This document shows positions 18,956 to 27,113 of a stretch of DNA of 64,000 nt, one piece after another. The stretch is from RPQJ01 sp963698735. GTDB lineage: Bacteria; Pseudomonadota; Gammaproteobacteria; Steroidobacterales; Steroidobacteraceae. Position 1 is the first letter of the stretch. Each line of letters opens with the position of its first letter. The translations under genes and the position numbers were made by a program. Location of the stretch: assembly GCA_963698735.1 (NCBI GenBank), contig CAVOSA010000007.1:62001-126000 (forward strand), written 5' to 3'. The notes beneath the pieces were generated by a model. The model worked only from the letters and a program-made list of their open reading frames with translations. It ran no database searches and was not told the origin of the DNA.

Positions 18956-20261
18956 ATGACCTCGTACGTCGTGGCCCCGGCCGGGAGCGTCGCCGGGGAG
19001 GTCACCGTCCCGGGGGACAAGTCGGTCTCGCACCGCGCGGTGATGTTCGGGGCGCTGGCAGAAGGCCGCACCCACGTCACCGGCTTTCTCGAAGGCGAAG
19101 ACTGTCTCTCCACGATGCGTGCGGTCGGTCACCTCGGCGTGAGCGTGCAGCGACCCGGACCCGGTGAAGTCATCGTCGACGGCGTCGGCCTGCACGGATT
19201 GCGCGCGCCGGGCGTCACGCTCGACATGGGCAACGCCGGCACGGCCATGCGCCTGTTCATGGGCCTGCTGTGCGCGCAGCCTTTCGACACCACTCTCGTC
19301 GGCGACGAATCGCTGATGCGGCGCCCGATGGAGCGCGCGGCGAAACCGCTGCGCACGATGGGCGCGCAGATCGAGACGCAGGACGGCAAGCCGCCGGTAC
19401 GGATCAAGGGTGGCGCGACACTGCGCGGCATCCGCTACGAGATGCCGGTGGCGAGTGCGCAGGTGAAGTCCGCGGTGCTGCTCGCCGGACTGTATGCGGA
19501 CGGCGAGACCACCGTCGTCGAACCCGCCGTCACCCGCGATCACACCGAGCGCATGCTGCAGAGCTTCGGTTGCGAAGTGCGCGCCCGCGACGGCGTCGTG
19601 AGCCTCCGCGCACCGAAGTCACTGCAGGCCACGCACATCCGCGTGCCGGGCGACATCTCGTCGGCGGCCTTTTTCCTGGTGGCCGCGTGCCTCGGTGCGC
19701 GCGCGCCGTTCACCATTCGCGACGTCGGCGTCAACCCGACGCGCACCGGCATCCTGGAAATGCTGGCGCTGATGGGCGCGGACCTCCGGCTCATCAATCA
19801 CCGCAACTTCGGGATGGAGCCGGTGGCGGACATCGAAGTGCGGCCGTCGAAGCTGCAGGGGCGCACGCATCCCCGAACGCCTGGTGCCGCTCGCGATCGA
19901 CGAGTTCCCGGCACTGTTCGTCGCTGCCGCGTGCGCAGAGGGCGAGACGCTGGTCACGGGCGCGGAAGAACTGCGCGTCAAGGAAAGCGACCGCATCGCC
20001 GCCATGGCGCGCGGCTTCGAGGTGCTGGGCGTGCAGCATGAAGTGCTTGCGGACGGCATGCGCATCGTCGGCGGCCGGCCTTTCGGCGGCGGCACGATCG
20101 ACAGCCGCGGCGACCACCGGATCGCGATGGCGTTTGCGGTCGCGAGCCTGCGCGCAACTGCGCCCATCACCGTTCTCGATGTGGCCAACGTCTCTACCTC
20201 GTTTCCCGGCTTCGCTGCGCTCGCCAACTCGGTGGGACTCGACATCGAGGAAAGGGCATAG
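18956..20261 (+). CDS. aroA: 3-phosphoshikimate 1-carboxyvinyltransferase (EPSP synthase), one frame change
   Basis: EPSP synthase (about 434 residues) of the shikimate pathway. Motifs: VPGDKSVSHRAVMFGALAEG (PEP/shikimate Lys), DMGNAGTAMRLFMGLL, DESLMRRPMERAAKPL, VPGDISSAAFFLVAA in the first frame and EELRVKESDRIAAMARGF with SRGDHRIAMAF in the second. The break is a GGGG run at about 19857-19861; reducing it to GGG joins LQG directly to ARIPERLVPLAIDEFPALFVAAA. The gene is essential in most prototrophs, so an assembly indel is favoured. cmk follows after 48 bp. Confidence 0.92.
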
Positions 20262-20309
20262 CGACGCGCCTCCGACGAACCCCTAACCCCTTCCTCCCCT
20301 GGACGAGCA

Positions 20310-20990
20310 ATGCGAGTCCCTGTCATCGCCATCGACGGCCCGAGCGGTTCCGGCAAGGGCACCATCGCCCGCCGGGTCGCCACCGCACTCGGCTTCCACC
20401 TGCTGGACAGCGGGGCCCTGTACCGGCTGGTGGCCCTGGCCGGCACCCGCCAGGGCGTCGCCCCCGACGATGCGGCCGGCCACGCCGCGGTTGCGCGCGG
20501 CCTGGACGTCCAGTTCGGGATGGACGCGGCGGGGGACGAGCGGATCCTGCTGGGCGGCGACGACGTGACCCGCGCCATCCGTACGGAAACGGCCGGTGCA
20601 GAGGCCTCCCGGGTGGCGGCGATGCCCCCGGTGCGGGCGGCCCTGCTCGACCGCCAGCACGCTTTTGCGCGGCCGCCGGGCCTGGTCGCGGACGGCCGGG
20701 ACATGGGCACGGTGGTTTTCCCCGCGGCGCCGCTCAAGATCTTCCTGACCGCGAGCGCCGAGGAGCGGGCGCGCAGGCGTCATAAGCAGTTGAAACAAAA
20801 GGGACTTACCGTTAACATCGTCGACCTTTCGCAGGAGATCCGGGAGCGGGACTTGCGCGATTCCAGCCGACCAGTGGCGCCACTGCGCCCGGCGGCGGAC
20901 GCGATCATCCTCGACTCGACGGGGCTCACCATCGAACAGGTCGTGGATCAGGTCCTCGCGCTCGCCCGGAGCCGCCTTCCCGCGATTTGA
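20310..20990 (+). CDS. cmk: Cytidylate kinase
   Basis: 226-residue (d)CMP kinase. P-loop IDGPSGSGKGTIARRVA at the start, LLDSGALYRLVAL for nucleotide monophosphate binding, LVADGRDMGTVVFPAAPLKIFLTAS and the lid RARRRHKQLKQKG are diagnostic. It lies between aroA and rpsA as in most gammaproteobacteria and is followed by an intrinsic terminator, so rpsA probably has its own promoter. Confidence 0.95.
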   Translation: MRVPVIAIDGPSGSGKGTIARRVATALGFHLLDSGALYRLVALAGTRQGVAPDDAAGHAAVARGLDVQFGMDAAGDERILLGGDDVTRAIRTETAGAEASRVAAMPPVRAALLDRQHAFARPPGLVADGRDMGTVVFPAAPLKIFLTASAEERARRRHKQLKQKGLTVNIVDLSQEIRERDLRDSSRPVAPLRPAADAIILDSTGLTIEQVVDQVLALARSRLPAI

Positions 20991-20998
20991 TTTTTGAC

Positions 20999-21035
20999 GG
21001 CACCGGCACCCGCGCGTGCGGGGACGGTGCCTTTT
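20999..21035 (+). terminator. Rho-independent terminator after cmk
   Basis: GGCACCG (20999-21005) pairs with CGGTGCC (21025-21031) around a GC-rich inner hairpin, followed by TTTT. It lies 9 bp after the cmk stop and before the 100-base rpsA leader. Confidence 0.8.
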
Positions 21036-21139
21036 GTGTTGGCGTCAGGCAGGAAGCCGAGGCGTCTTTTCAACAACCCTGTGCGTGCTGGATGCGCGCA
21101 AGGCAAAGGGCCTCAGGCCCCCAGGTAGAAGTAAAGGTC

Positions 21140-22813
21140 ATGATCGAAAGTTTTGCCCAGATGTTTGAAGAGAGCCTGGCGAGTCAGCGGATTCGCCCGG
21201 GCCAGATCCTCACCGGACGCGTGATCGAAGTCGGTCCCGACGTCGTCGTGGTGAGCGCAGGACTCAAGTCCGAAGCCGTCATCCCTGTCGCGCAGTTCAA
21301 GAATGAACGCGGCGAAATCGAAGTCGCGGTCGGCGACGATGTCGAAGTCGCACTGGACAGCGTCGAGGACGGCTCCGGCGAAACGCGCCTCTCCCGCGAG
21401 AAGGCCAAGCGCGCCCGTACCTGGGAGCGCCTCGAGACCGCGTTCGAGAAGCAGGAGGTCGTCCAGGGCCTCATCAACGGCCGCGTCAAGGGTGGTTTCA
21501 CCGTCGAGATCGAATTCGTCCGCGCGTTCCTGCCGGGCTCGCTCGTCGACGTGCGCCCCGTGCGCGATCCGAGCTACCTCGAGGGCAAGGTCCACGAGTT
21601 CAAGATCATCAAGCTCGACCAGAAGCGCAACAACGTCGTCGTTTCGCGCCGCGCGGTCGTGGAGCAGGAATACAGCGCCGAGCGCTCGGAACTGCTCGAC
21701 AAGCTGCAGGAAGGCGCTGTCGTCAAGGGCGTGGTCAAGAACCTCACCGATTACGGTGCGTTCGTGGACCTCGGCGGCATCGACGGCCTGCTGCACATCA
21801 CCGACATGGCGTGGAAGCGCGTCAAGCACCCGTCTGAAGTCGTCAACGTGGGCGACGAGGTCGACGTGCGCATCCTCAAGTTCGACCGCGAGCGCCAGCG
21901 CGTCAGCCTTGGCCTGAAGCAGCTGGGCAACGACCCGTGGCAGAACATCGCGCGCCGTTACCCGACGGGCACGCGCCTGTTCGGCAAGGTCACGAACATT
22001 GCCGATTACGGCTGTTTCGTGGAGATCGAGGAGGGCGTCGAAGGCCTCGTCCACGTGTCCGAGATGGACTGGACCAACAAGAACGTCAACCCGTCCAAGG
22101 TCGTGCACATCGGGCAGGAATCCGAAGTCATGGTGCTGGACATCGACGAAGAGCGTCGCCGCATCTCGCTCGGCATCAAGCAGTGCCAGCCGAACCCGTG
22201 GCGCGAGTTCGCCGACAACTACAACCGCGGCGACAAGGTCAGCGGCCAGATCCGTTCCATCACCGACTTCGGCCTGTTCATCGGCCTGGCCGGCGGCATC
22301 GACGGCCTGGTGCACCTGTCCGACCTCTCCTGGGACGTCACCGGCGAAGAAGCCGTGCGTGGCTACCAGAAGGGCCAGACGGTCGAGGCGGTCGTCGTCG
22401 CGATCGACCCGGAGCGCGAGCGCATCTCGCTCAGCGTCAAGCAGCTGGCGCAGGACCCGTTCTCGAACTGGATCGCGCAGCACCCGAAGGGCTCGATCGT
22501 TCGCGGCATCGTCCGCGAAGTCGAAGCCAAGGGCGCCACGGTCGACCTCGGCGGCGGCATCGACGGCTACCTGCGTGCGTCGGAACTGGCCCGTGACCGC
22601 GTCGAAGACGCGCGCGCGCTGCTCAAGGTCGGCGACGAGGTCGAGGCCAAGTTCACGGCGGTGGACCGCAAGGTCCGCACCGTGGCGCTGTCGATCAAGG
22701 CGAAGGACATGGCCGAGGAACAGGAAGCGATGCAGAGCTATCGCTCCGACTCCACGACCGGCACCAGCCTCGGCGACCTGCTCAAGGAGCAGATCTCCGG
22801 CCAGGACACCTGA
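21140..22813 (+). CDS. rpsA: 30S ribosomal protein S1
   Basis: 557-residue S1, the mRNA-binding ribosomal protein with six S1/OB-fold repeats, exactly the usual length. Start MIESFAQMFEESLASQRIRPG; repeats are recognised from GAFVDLGGIDGLLHITDMAWKRVKHP, GCFVEIEEGVEGLVHVSEMDW and GLFIGLAGGIDGLVHLSDLSW. The frame is open 51 codons upstream through the leader, but ATG 21140 with AAAGG a few bases before it is the conserved start. The 100-base leader could carry S1 autoregulation, as in E. coli. Confidence 0.97.
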   Translation: MIESFAQMFEESLASQRIRPGQILTGRVIEVGPDVVVVSAGLKSEAVIPVAQFKNERGEIEVAVGDDVEVALDSVEDGSGETRLSREKAKRARTWERLETAFEKQEVVQGLINGRVKGGFTVEIEFVRAFLPGSLVDVRPVRDPSYLEGKVHEFKIIKLDQKRNNVVVSRRAVVEQEYSAERSELLDKLQEGAVVKGVVKNLTDYGAFVDLGGIDGLLHITDMAWKRVKHPSEVVNVGDEVDVRILKFDRERQRVSLGLKQLGNDPWQNIARRYPTGTRLFGKVTNIADYGCFVEIEEGVEGLVHVSEMDWTNKNVNPSKVVHIGQESEVMVLDIDEERRRISLGIKQCQPNPWREFADNYNRGDKVSGQIRSITDFGLFIGLAGGIDGLVHLSDLSWDVTGEEAVRGYQKGQTVEAVVVAIDPERERISLSVKQLAQDPFSNWIAQHPKGSIVRGIVREVEAKGATVDLGGGIDGYLRASELARDRVEDARALLKVGDEVEAKFTAVDRKVRTVALSIKAKDMAEEQEAMQSYRSDSTTGTSLGDLLKEQISGQDT

Positions 22814-22921
22814 TCCGGCACGGACTCGCGGCGGCCGTACAGGCCGCCGCGGTGTCCCGACGCAAGTACATTGGGCAAAGAAGAAGACCCGGGGAGTTTT
22901 CGAGTGGACGGCGAGCGCAGC

Positions 22922-23269
22922 ATGACGAAGTCTGAGCTCATCGAGCTCATCGCCGCGAAGCAGAGCCACCTGCCCGCCAAGGACGTCGAGCTTGCGGTCA
23001 AGCAGGTCCTCGAGATCATGAGCGACGCGCTCGCCCAGGGTCAGCGCATCGAAATCCGCGGGTTCGGCAGCTTCAGCCTGCATTTCCGCCCGCCGCGGCA
23101 GGGCCGCAACCCCAAGACCGGCGAAACCGTCGCGCTCGCGGGCAAGTACGTGCCGCACTTCAAGCCCGGCAAGGATCTCCGCGACCGGGTCAACGAGCCC
23201 GACGCAGACGAGTCGTCGACCGCCCCCAGGCGGCCGCTCACCGCCGCAGGCACCAGCCCGGTCGAATGA
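22922..23269 (+). CDS. ihfB: Integration host factor subunit beta
   Basis: 115-residue HU/IHF-family DNA-bending protein. MTKSELIELIAAKQSHLPAKDVELAV starts the dimerisation helices; IEIRGFGSFSLHFRPPRQGRNPKTGE contains the DNA-inserting beta arm with the conserved RNPKTG and Pro. The tail after YVPHFKPGKDLRDRVN is longer than in E. coli and Ser/Thr/Pro-rich. The rpsA-ihfB order is conserved in gammaproteobacteria. Confidence 0.95.
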   Translation: MTKSELIELIAAKQSHLPAKDVELAVKQVLEIMSDALAQGQRIEIRGFGSFSLHFRPPRQGRNPKTGETVALAGKYVPHFKPGKDLRDRVNEPDADESSTAPRRPLTAAGTSPVE

Positions 23270-23328
23270 CCGTGCCCCGCGCAGGCGGGTGCTAGACTTC
23301 CGGCCATTCCGCGTCAGCCCTACACGGT

Positions 23329-23649
23329 GTGCCCCGCATGCTGCGACGTGTCGCCTTCGGCATCGTGCTCGCCTTCCTCTTCGTGCTGGCAATGCTGTTT
23401 GCCGCACTCAACCAGCAGCTGTTTGAGGTCGACATCGCCTTCGCCAAGTTCGAGGTCTCCTCGGGCCTCGCGCTGCTGATCGCTTTCGCTGCGGGCCTGC
23501 TGGCAGGCTCCTTTGCCCGTTCGCGCTGGGTGGCCGAGCTGCTCGCGGAGCGGGGCAGGCTGCGGCGGGCGCTGCGCCTGGCCGAAGCGCGCCTCGGTTC
23601 CGGGTCCACGGTCACCGAGACCACCGCGACGGATCGCGATGCCCACTGA
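23329..23649 (+). CDS. lapA: LapA-type inner-membrane protein (LPS assembly, DUF1049)
   Basis: 106-residue protein with two membrane helices (FGIVLAFLFVLAMLFAAL and ALLIAFAAGLLAGSFA) joined by a short NQQLFEVDIAFAKFEV periplasmic loop, the LapA/YciS pattern. LapA-LapB control LpxC proteolysis and so LPS amount. GTG 23329 or ATG 23338 may start it; neither has a clear Shine-Dalgarno. An extended -10-like TGCTAGACT sits at 23290-23298. The end overlaps lapB by 11 nt. Confidence 0.87.
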   Translation: MPRMLRRVAFGIVLAFLFVLAMLFAALNQQLFEVDIAFAKFEVSSGLALLIAFAAGLLAGSFARSRWVAELLAERGRLRRALRLAEARLGSGSTVTETTATDRDAH

Positions 23650-24835
23650 CGTCCAGCAGACGTTCTGGTGGACGCTCGCCGGCACGCTGGCGGTTGGCTG
23701 GGGCGTCTCCACCTGGCGCGCGCTCGTGCGCCGCAAGCGCCGTCACGTGCGCCGCGCGCGTTACCTCGAGGGCGTGCGTTTCCTGCTCGACGACAAACCC
23801 GACCGTGCGCTCGAAGTCTTCCTGAGCCTCTCGGAGATCGACGACGAAACGGTCGATACGCATTTCGCGCTGGGCAGCCTGTACCGGCGCCGGGGCGAGG
23901 TCGAGCGCGCTATCCGTGTGCACCAGCACATCATCGACCGCACCAGCCTGAGCGCCGGCACGCGCGATGCGGCGCTCACCGAGCTCGCGCGTGACTACTT
24001 TCGCGCCGGCCTGTACGACCGTGCGGAAGAACTGTTCCTCGAGGCGGCCGCCAGCGGGCGTGAGCCTGCGCTCGCGCTTTCGCACCTGGTGCGCATCTAC
24101 GAGCTGCAGCACGAATGGCAGCAGGCCGCCGATGCGCACCAGCGGTTGCGCAAGGTCGGCGTGCCGGAGCAGCCCGCCGCCATCGCGCACTTCTACTGCG
24201 AGATGGCCGAGGCTGCGATCGCGCAAGGCGACCACGACAAGGCGATCGAGCACCTGGAGAGCGCGGCTCGCGAACAGAAGGACTTCGGCCGCGGCGCGAT
24301 CCTGCGCGGCGACATAGCGCTGCGGCAGCGTGACCCGGCGCTGGCGTTGCGGCTGTTCCGCCGCGTAGTCCGCCGCGACTTCCACCTGCTCGCACTCGTG
24401 TTACCGCGGCTGGCGGAGGCTTCGAAACAGGCGGGCGAGCCGCAGCAGTTCGACGAGACGCTCGAGGAACTGGTGCGGGCCGGCGCCGGCAACCCGGCCG
24501 AGATTGCCTATGCCGCGATCGTGAGCGGCTACTACGACGACCCGGTCATCCTCGATTGCGTGCGCCAGATGCTCAACATCGACAGCGACCTGCGCGACAT
24601 GACCGCGGCGTTCCTGCCGGACGGCGCCGAGCCGACGCGTGAGCAGCTGCACGCGATCGCAGGAGCGCTGCGCAACGTCGTGCTGCGACACGCACGCTAT
24701 CGCTGCAGCCAGTGCGGTCTCGACAGTTCGACCTTCCTCTGGCAATGCCCCGGCTGCCATGCCTGGGACACGCTGCGCGGCGTGGCCGCGCTCGAGTTCC
24801 TGCCGAAGGCTGCGCTGCCGCGTTCGGGCCCCTGA
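23639..24835 (+). CDS. lapB: LapB (YciM) LPS assembly regulator, TPR protein
   Basis: 398-residue tetratricopeptide protein with an N-terminal membrane anchor (FWWTLAGTLAVGWGVS), TPR repeats through about residue 340 and a C-terminal rubredoxin-type zinc knuckle (RCSQCG ... WQCPGCHAW). In E. coli LapB brings LpxC to the FtsH protease. RARYLEGVRFLLDDKPDRALEVFL and the spacing of the two CxxC pairs are typical. ATG 23639 overlaps lapA; translational coupling is likely. Last gene of the gyrA-lapB block. Confidence 0.93.
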   Translation: MPTDVQQTFWWTLAGTLAVGWGVSTWRALVRRKRRHVRRARYLEGVRFLLDDKPDRALEVFLSLSEIDDETVDTHFALGSLYRRRGEVERAIRVHQHIIDRTSLSAGTRDAALTELARDYFRAGLYDRAEELFLEAAASGREPALALSHLVRIYELQHEWQQAADAHQRLRKVGVPEQPAAIAHFYCEMAEAAIAQGDHDKAIEHLESAAREQKDFGRGAILRGDIALRQRDPALALRLFRRVVRRDFHLLALVLPRLAEASKQAGEPQQFDETLEELVRAGAGNPAEIAYAAIVSGYYDDPVILDCVRQMLNIDSDLRDMTAAFLPDGAEPTREQLHAIAGALRNVVLRHARYRCSQCGLDSSTFLWQCPGCHAWDTLRGVAALEFLPKAALPRSGP

Positions 24836-24902
24836 TTTGGTGTAGGCGTCAGTTTCGTGGGGGAAGCAACGGCTTCTCAGCTGCTTCGCAGCGACGCTCC
24901 GG

Positions 24903-25253
24903 TTAACTGGCTTGCCCGGTCTCGGCCAGAGCCTGTCTGATCACGCTCTCGGCCACGCCGCGCCGCTTCAGGCTCGCGATCAGGCGCGGTACGGACCCTT
25001 CGTCCATGCGCGCGAGATCGACGCGCAGGCCCTTGCCGATGTACGAGCGGATCAACGGCTGATAGCCCGCATAACCCAGCGTTGGGGCCACGCGCTTCAG
25101 GTCTTCCACCACGTCCTCCGGCATGCGCAGCGTGACCGAGCTCATCGGTCGATCAGTGCGTAGCCGGCGCGCGATCAGTCTACGGGTTTTCGTATTGGCG
25201 GCGCTCGTCGCGGGTCGCTTCGCGCGCGGAGATGAGGCGGATGATTTCTTCAT
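24903..25253 (-). CDS. Ribbon-helix-helix antitoxin, BrnA/CopG-like
   Basis: 116-residue protein with a basic N-terminus (Lys/Arg/Ser-rich, about 1-36), a ribbon-helix-helix DNA-binding stretch (SSVTLRMPEDVVEDLKRVAPTLGY) and a helical tail. It begins inside the 3' end of the BrnT-like gene (74-nt overlap), the usual toxin-first order of BrnT/BrnA pairs, so it should neutralise the toxin and repress the shared promoter. A shorter start at the internal Met in RPMSSVTLRMP (25145) is possible. Confidence 0.78.
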   Translation of the reverse strand: MKKSSASSPRAKRPATSAANTKTRRLIARRLRTDRPMSSVTLRMPEDVVEDLKRVAPTLGYAGYQPLIRSYIGKGLRVDLARMDEGSVPRLIASLKRRGVAESVIRQALAETGQAS

Positions 25254-25476
25254 GGCGGATCACGTGTACGACGAAAAGCAGTTGTTCACCGTCGGTGTAG
25301 CCGACGGCAGCCTGGCGGGGTTCAGTCGGGTTGCTGGCGTCGAGGAGCCGGATGAACGGGTCGAAGAACACCTCGCAGGCCGTGTGGAATGACACGCCGT
25401 GCTTCTTAACATTGGTGTCGGCCTTCTCCGAGTCCCATTCGAACGAGACGCCCTGCAGCTCGTACCTGATCCGCAT
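25180..25476 (-). CDS. brnT: BrnT-type ribonuclease toxin
   Basis: 98-residue toxin of the BrnT family (RelE-like fold; inhibits translation by RNA cleavage). The signature FEWDSEKADTNVKKHGVSF, then ACEVFFDPF, and the terminal IIRLISAREATRDERRQYEN match the family, including the basic and His residues proposed as catalytic. It overlaps the antitoxin gene downstream. A good promoter sits so close to the ATG that the mRNA would be leaderless. Confidence 0.9.
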   Translation of the reverse strand: MRIRYELQGVSFEWDSEKADTNVKKHGVSFHTACEVFFDPFIRLLDASNPTEPRQAAVGYTDGEQLLFVVHVIRHEEIIRLISAREATRDERRQYENP

Positions 25477-25482
25477 GGTCAA

Positions 25483-25511
25483 ATTGTATTGACGTTGTAC
25501 GTACGCTGCAA
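25483..25511 (-). promoter_or_regulatory. Promoter and palindromic operator of the BrnT/BrnA-like pair
   Basis: Reading leftward: TTGCAG (25511-25506), 17-nt spacer, TACAAT (25488-25483). The predicted start falls at about 25476, the A of the brnT ATG. The spacer carries the palindrome GTACGTAC (25497-25504), a likely site for the ribbon-helix-helix repressor. Confidence 0.65.
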
Positions 25512-25701
25512 GTGGAGGTTGTCCCGCCCGAGCATGACTTGGCACGGGCCGCCGCCCGACCACCACGCCCCGCGCTCGGCCCCCTGACTTTCGGCGCGAA
25601 CGCGCGAGTTTCGCGCGGCGCCCGCAGCGGCGCACGACGCTACCTTGGCTGCGAACCGCGGCGCTTCGCTGCGGCGCGCAAGCAACCAAGGAGGCACTCA
25701 C

Positions 25702-26076
25702 ATGAAAGACAAGGCAATCCGGACGCTGGTCCAGGGGCTCGTCCTGAGCCTGATGCCGGCCGCCGCCGCGCTCGCCGGCCCGGTCAACGTCAACTCCGCC
25801 GACGCGACCACGCTCGCCCGGGAACTCGACGGCATCGGGCCGGCCAAGGCGCAGGCCATCGTCGATTACCGGCAGAAGAACGGGCCGTTCCGCAGCGCGG
25901 ACGACCTGCTCCAGGTCGACGGCATCGGTGATCGCGTGCTCGAGCTGAACCGAGCCAACATCCGGTTGAACGGCGGGGCGGCTGCGCCTGCGCCCAAGGG
26001 TGCCCAGAAGCCCGGCCAGAAGCCCGCCCAGAAGTCGGCGCCGAAACCCGCCCAGCAACCGTCGGGCAGTCGTTGA
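25702..26076 (+). CDS. ComEA-like helix-hairpin-helix DNA-binding protein, exported
   Basis: 124-residue protein with a signal peptide (MKDKAIRTLVQGLVLSLMPAAAALA) and a helix-hairpin-helix domain: VNVNSADATTLARELDGIGPAKAQAIVDYR and DDLLQVDGIGDRVLELN. This is the ComEA type that binds incoming DNA in the periplasm during natural transformation, although small HhH proteins of this kind are common and not always competence factors. The tail is Ala/Pro/Lys/Gln-rich, with repeated KPAQK units. AAGGAGG lies upstream of the ATG, a strong ribosome site. Confidence 0.85.
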   Translation: MKDKAIRTLVQGLVLSLMPAAAALAGPVNVNSADATTLARELDGIGPAKAQAIVDYRQKNGPFRSADDLLQVDGIGDRVLELNRANIRLNGGAAAPAPKGAQKPGQKPAQKSAPKPAQQPSGSR

Positions 26077-26207
26077 CGTGTCCGTCGCGAGGCCCGGGCG
26101 GCAGCGCCCGGCGCCTCGTGGCGTGACGGGCGCATGGAGGGCCCGACGCTCGATCCAGTATCATGCGCAAACGGCCTGCGCGTCGGCGGCAACAGGGTTT
26201 GCGCAGC

Positions 26208-27089
26208 ATGAAGATCAGGACGGCAGTGTTTCCCGTCGCGGGCCGCGGCACGCGGTTCCTGCCGGCCACCAAGGCCAGCCCGAAGGAGATGCTGCCCGTC
26301 GTCGACAAGCCGCTGATCCAGTACGCGGCCGAGGAAGCGCTGGCGGCCGGCGCCGAGAAGCTGGTCTTCATCACCGGCTACGCCAAGCGTGCGATCGAGG
26401 ACCACTTCGACACCAACCTCGAACTCGAGCAGGAACTTGCCGCGCAGGGCAAGCAGGACCTGCTGGATGCCGTGCGTGGCATCGTGCCGTCGTACGCCAG
26501 CTGCATCTACATCCGCCAGCCGGCCCCGCTCGGCCTTGGTCATGCCGTCCTGTGTTCGCGGCCGGTGGTGGGCGAGGAGCCCTTCTTCATCCACCTCGCC
26601 GACGACCTCATCGACGCCGCCGAGCCCTGCCTGAAGCAGATGGCGCGCGTGTTCGACGAACGGGGCGCCAGCGTCCTCGGCGTGCAGACCGTGGAACGCG
26701 ACCAGACCGACAAGTACGGCATCGTCGCCGCCGAGCCGGTGGGGGAGCGCGTGTCGCTGGTGAAGCGCATCGTCGAGAAGCCGAAGCCGAAGGACGCGCC
26801 GTCCAACCTCGCGGTCGTCGGCCGCTACGTCCTCACGCCAGGCGTGTACGCGAAGCTCGCCACGGTCGGTCGCGGCGCCGGCGGCGAGATCCAGCTGACG
26901 GATGGCATCGCCGCGCTGATGGCGGACGAATCCGTCTACGCCTATGCCTTCGAAGGCAAGCGTTACGATTGCGGCTCGAAGCTCGGCTACCTCGAAGCCA
27001 CCGTCGAGTTCGGCCTCAAGCACGAACACCTCGGCGAGCAGTTCGCCAGTTATCTCGCGCGCCTCGTGGCCGACAGGCTGCGCGGTTGA
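26208..27089 (+). CDS. galU: UTP--glucose-1-phosphate uridylyltransferase
   Basis: 293-residue nucleotidyltransferase making UDP-glucose for polysaccharides, LPS and trehalose. The signature VAGRGTRFLPATKASPKEMLP starts at about residue 9, followed by VDKPLIQYAAEEALAAG, QPAPLGLGHAVL and the catalytic VVGRYVLTPGVY. It probably feeds the exopolysaccharide locus 4 kb downstream, but the location next to gabT indicates general housekeeping. Confidence 0.94.
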   Translation: MKIRTAVFPVAGRGTRFLPATKASPKEMLPVVDKPLIQYAAEEALAAGAEKLVFITGYAKRAIEDHFDTNLELEQELAAQGKQDLLDAVRGIVPSYASCIYIRQPAPLGLGHAVLCSRPVVGEEPFFIHLADDLIDAAEPCLKQMARVFDERGASVLGVQTVERDQTDKYGIVAAEPVGERVSLVKRIVEKPKPKDAPSNLAVVGRYVLTPGVYAKLATVGRGAGGEIQLTDGIAALMADESVYAYAFEGKRYDCGSKLGYLEATVEFGLKHEHLGEQFASYLARLVADRLRG

Positions 27090-27113
27090 ACGCACGCAAC
27101 GTGGAGCAACACG

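Noticed and set aside
21113..23407. 764-codon minus-strand frame opposite rpsA-ihfB
   Set aside because: Shadow of rpsA; no similarity to known families.
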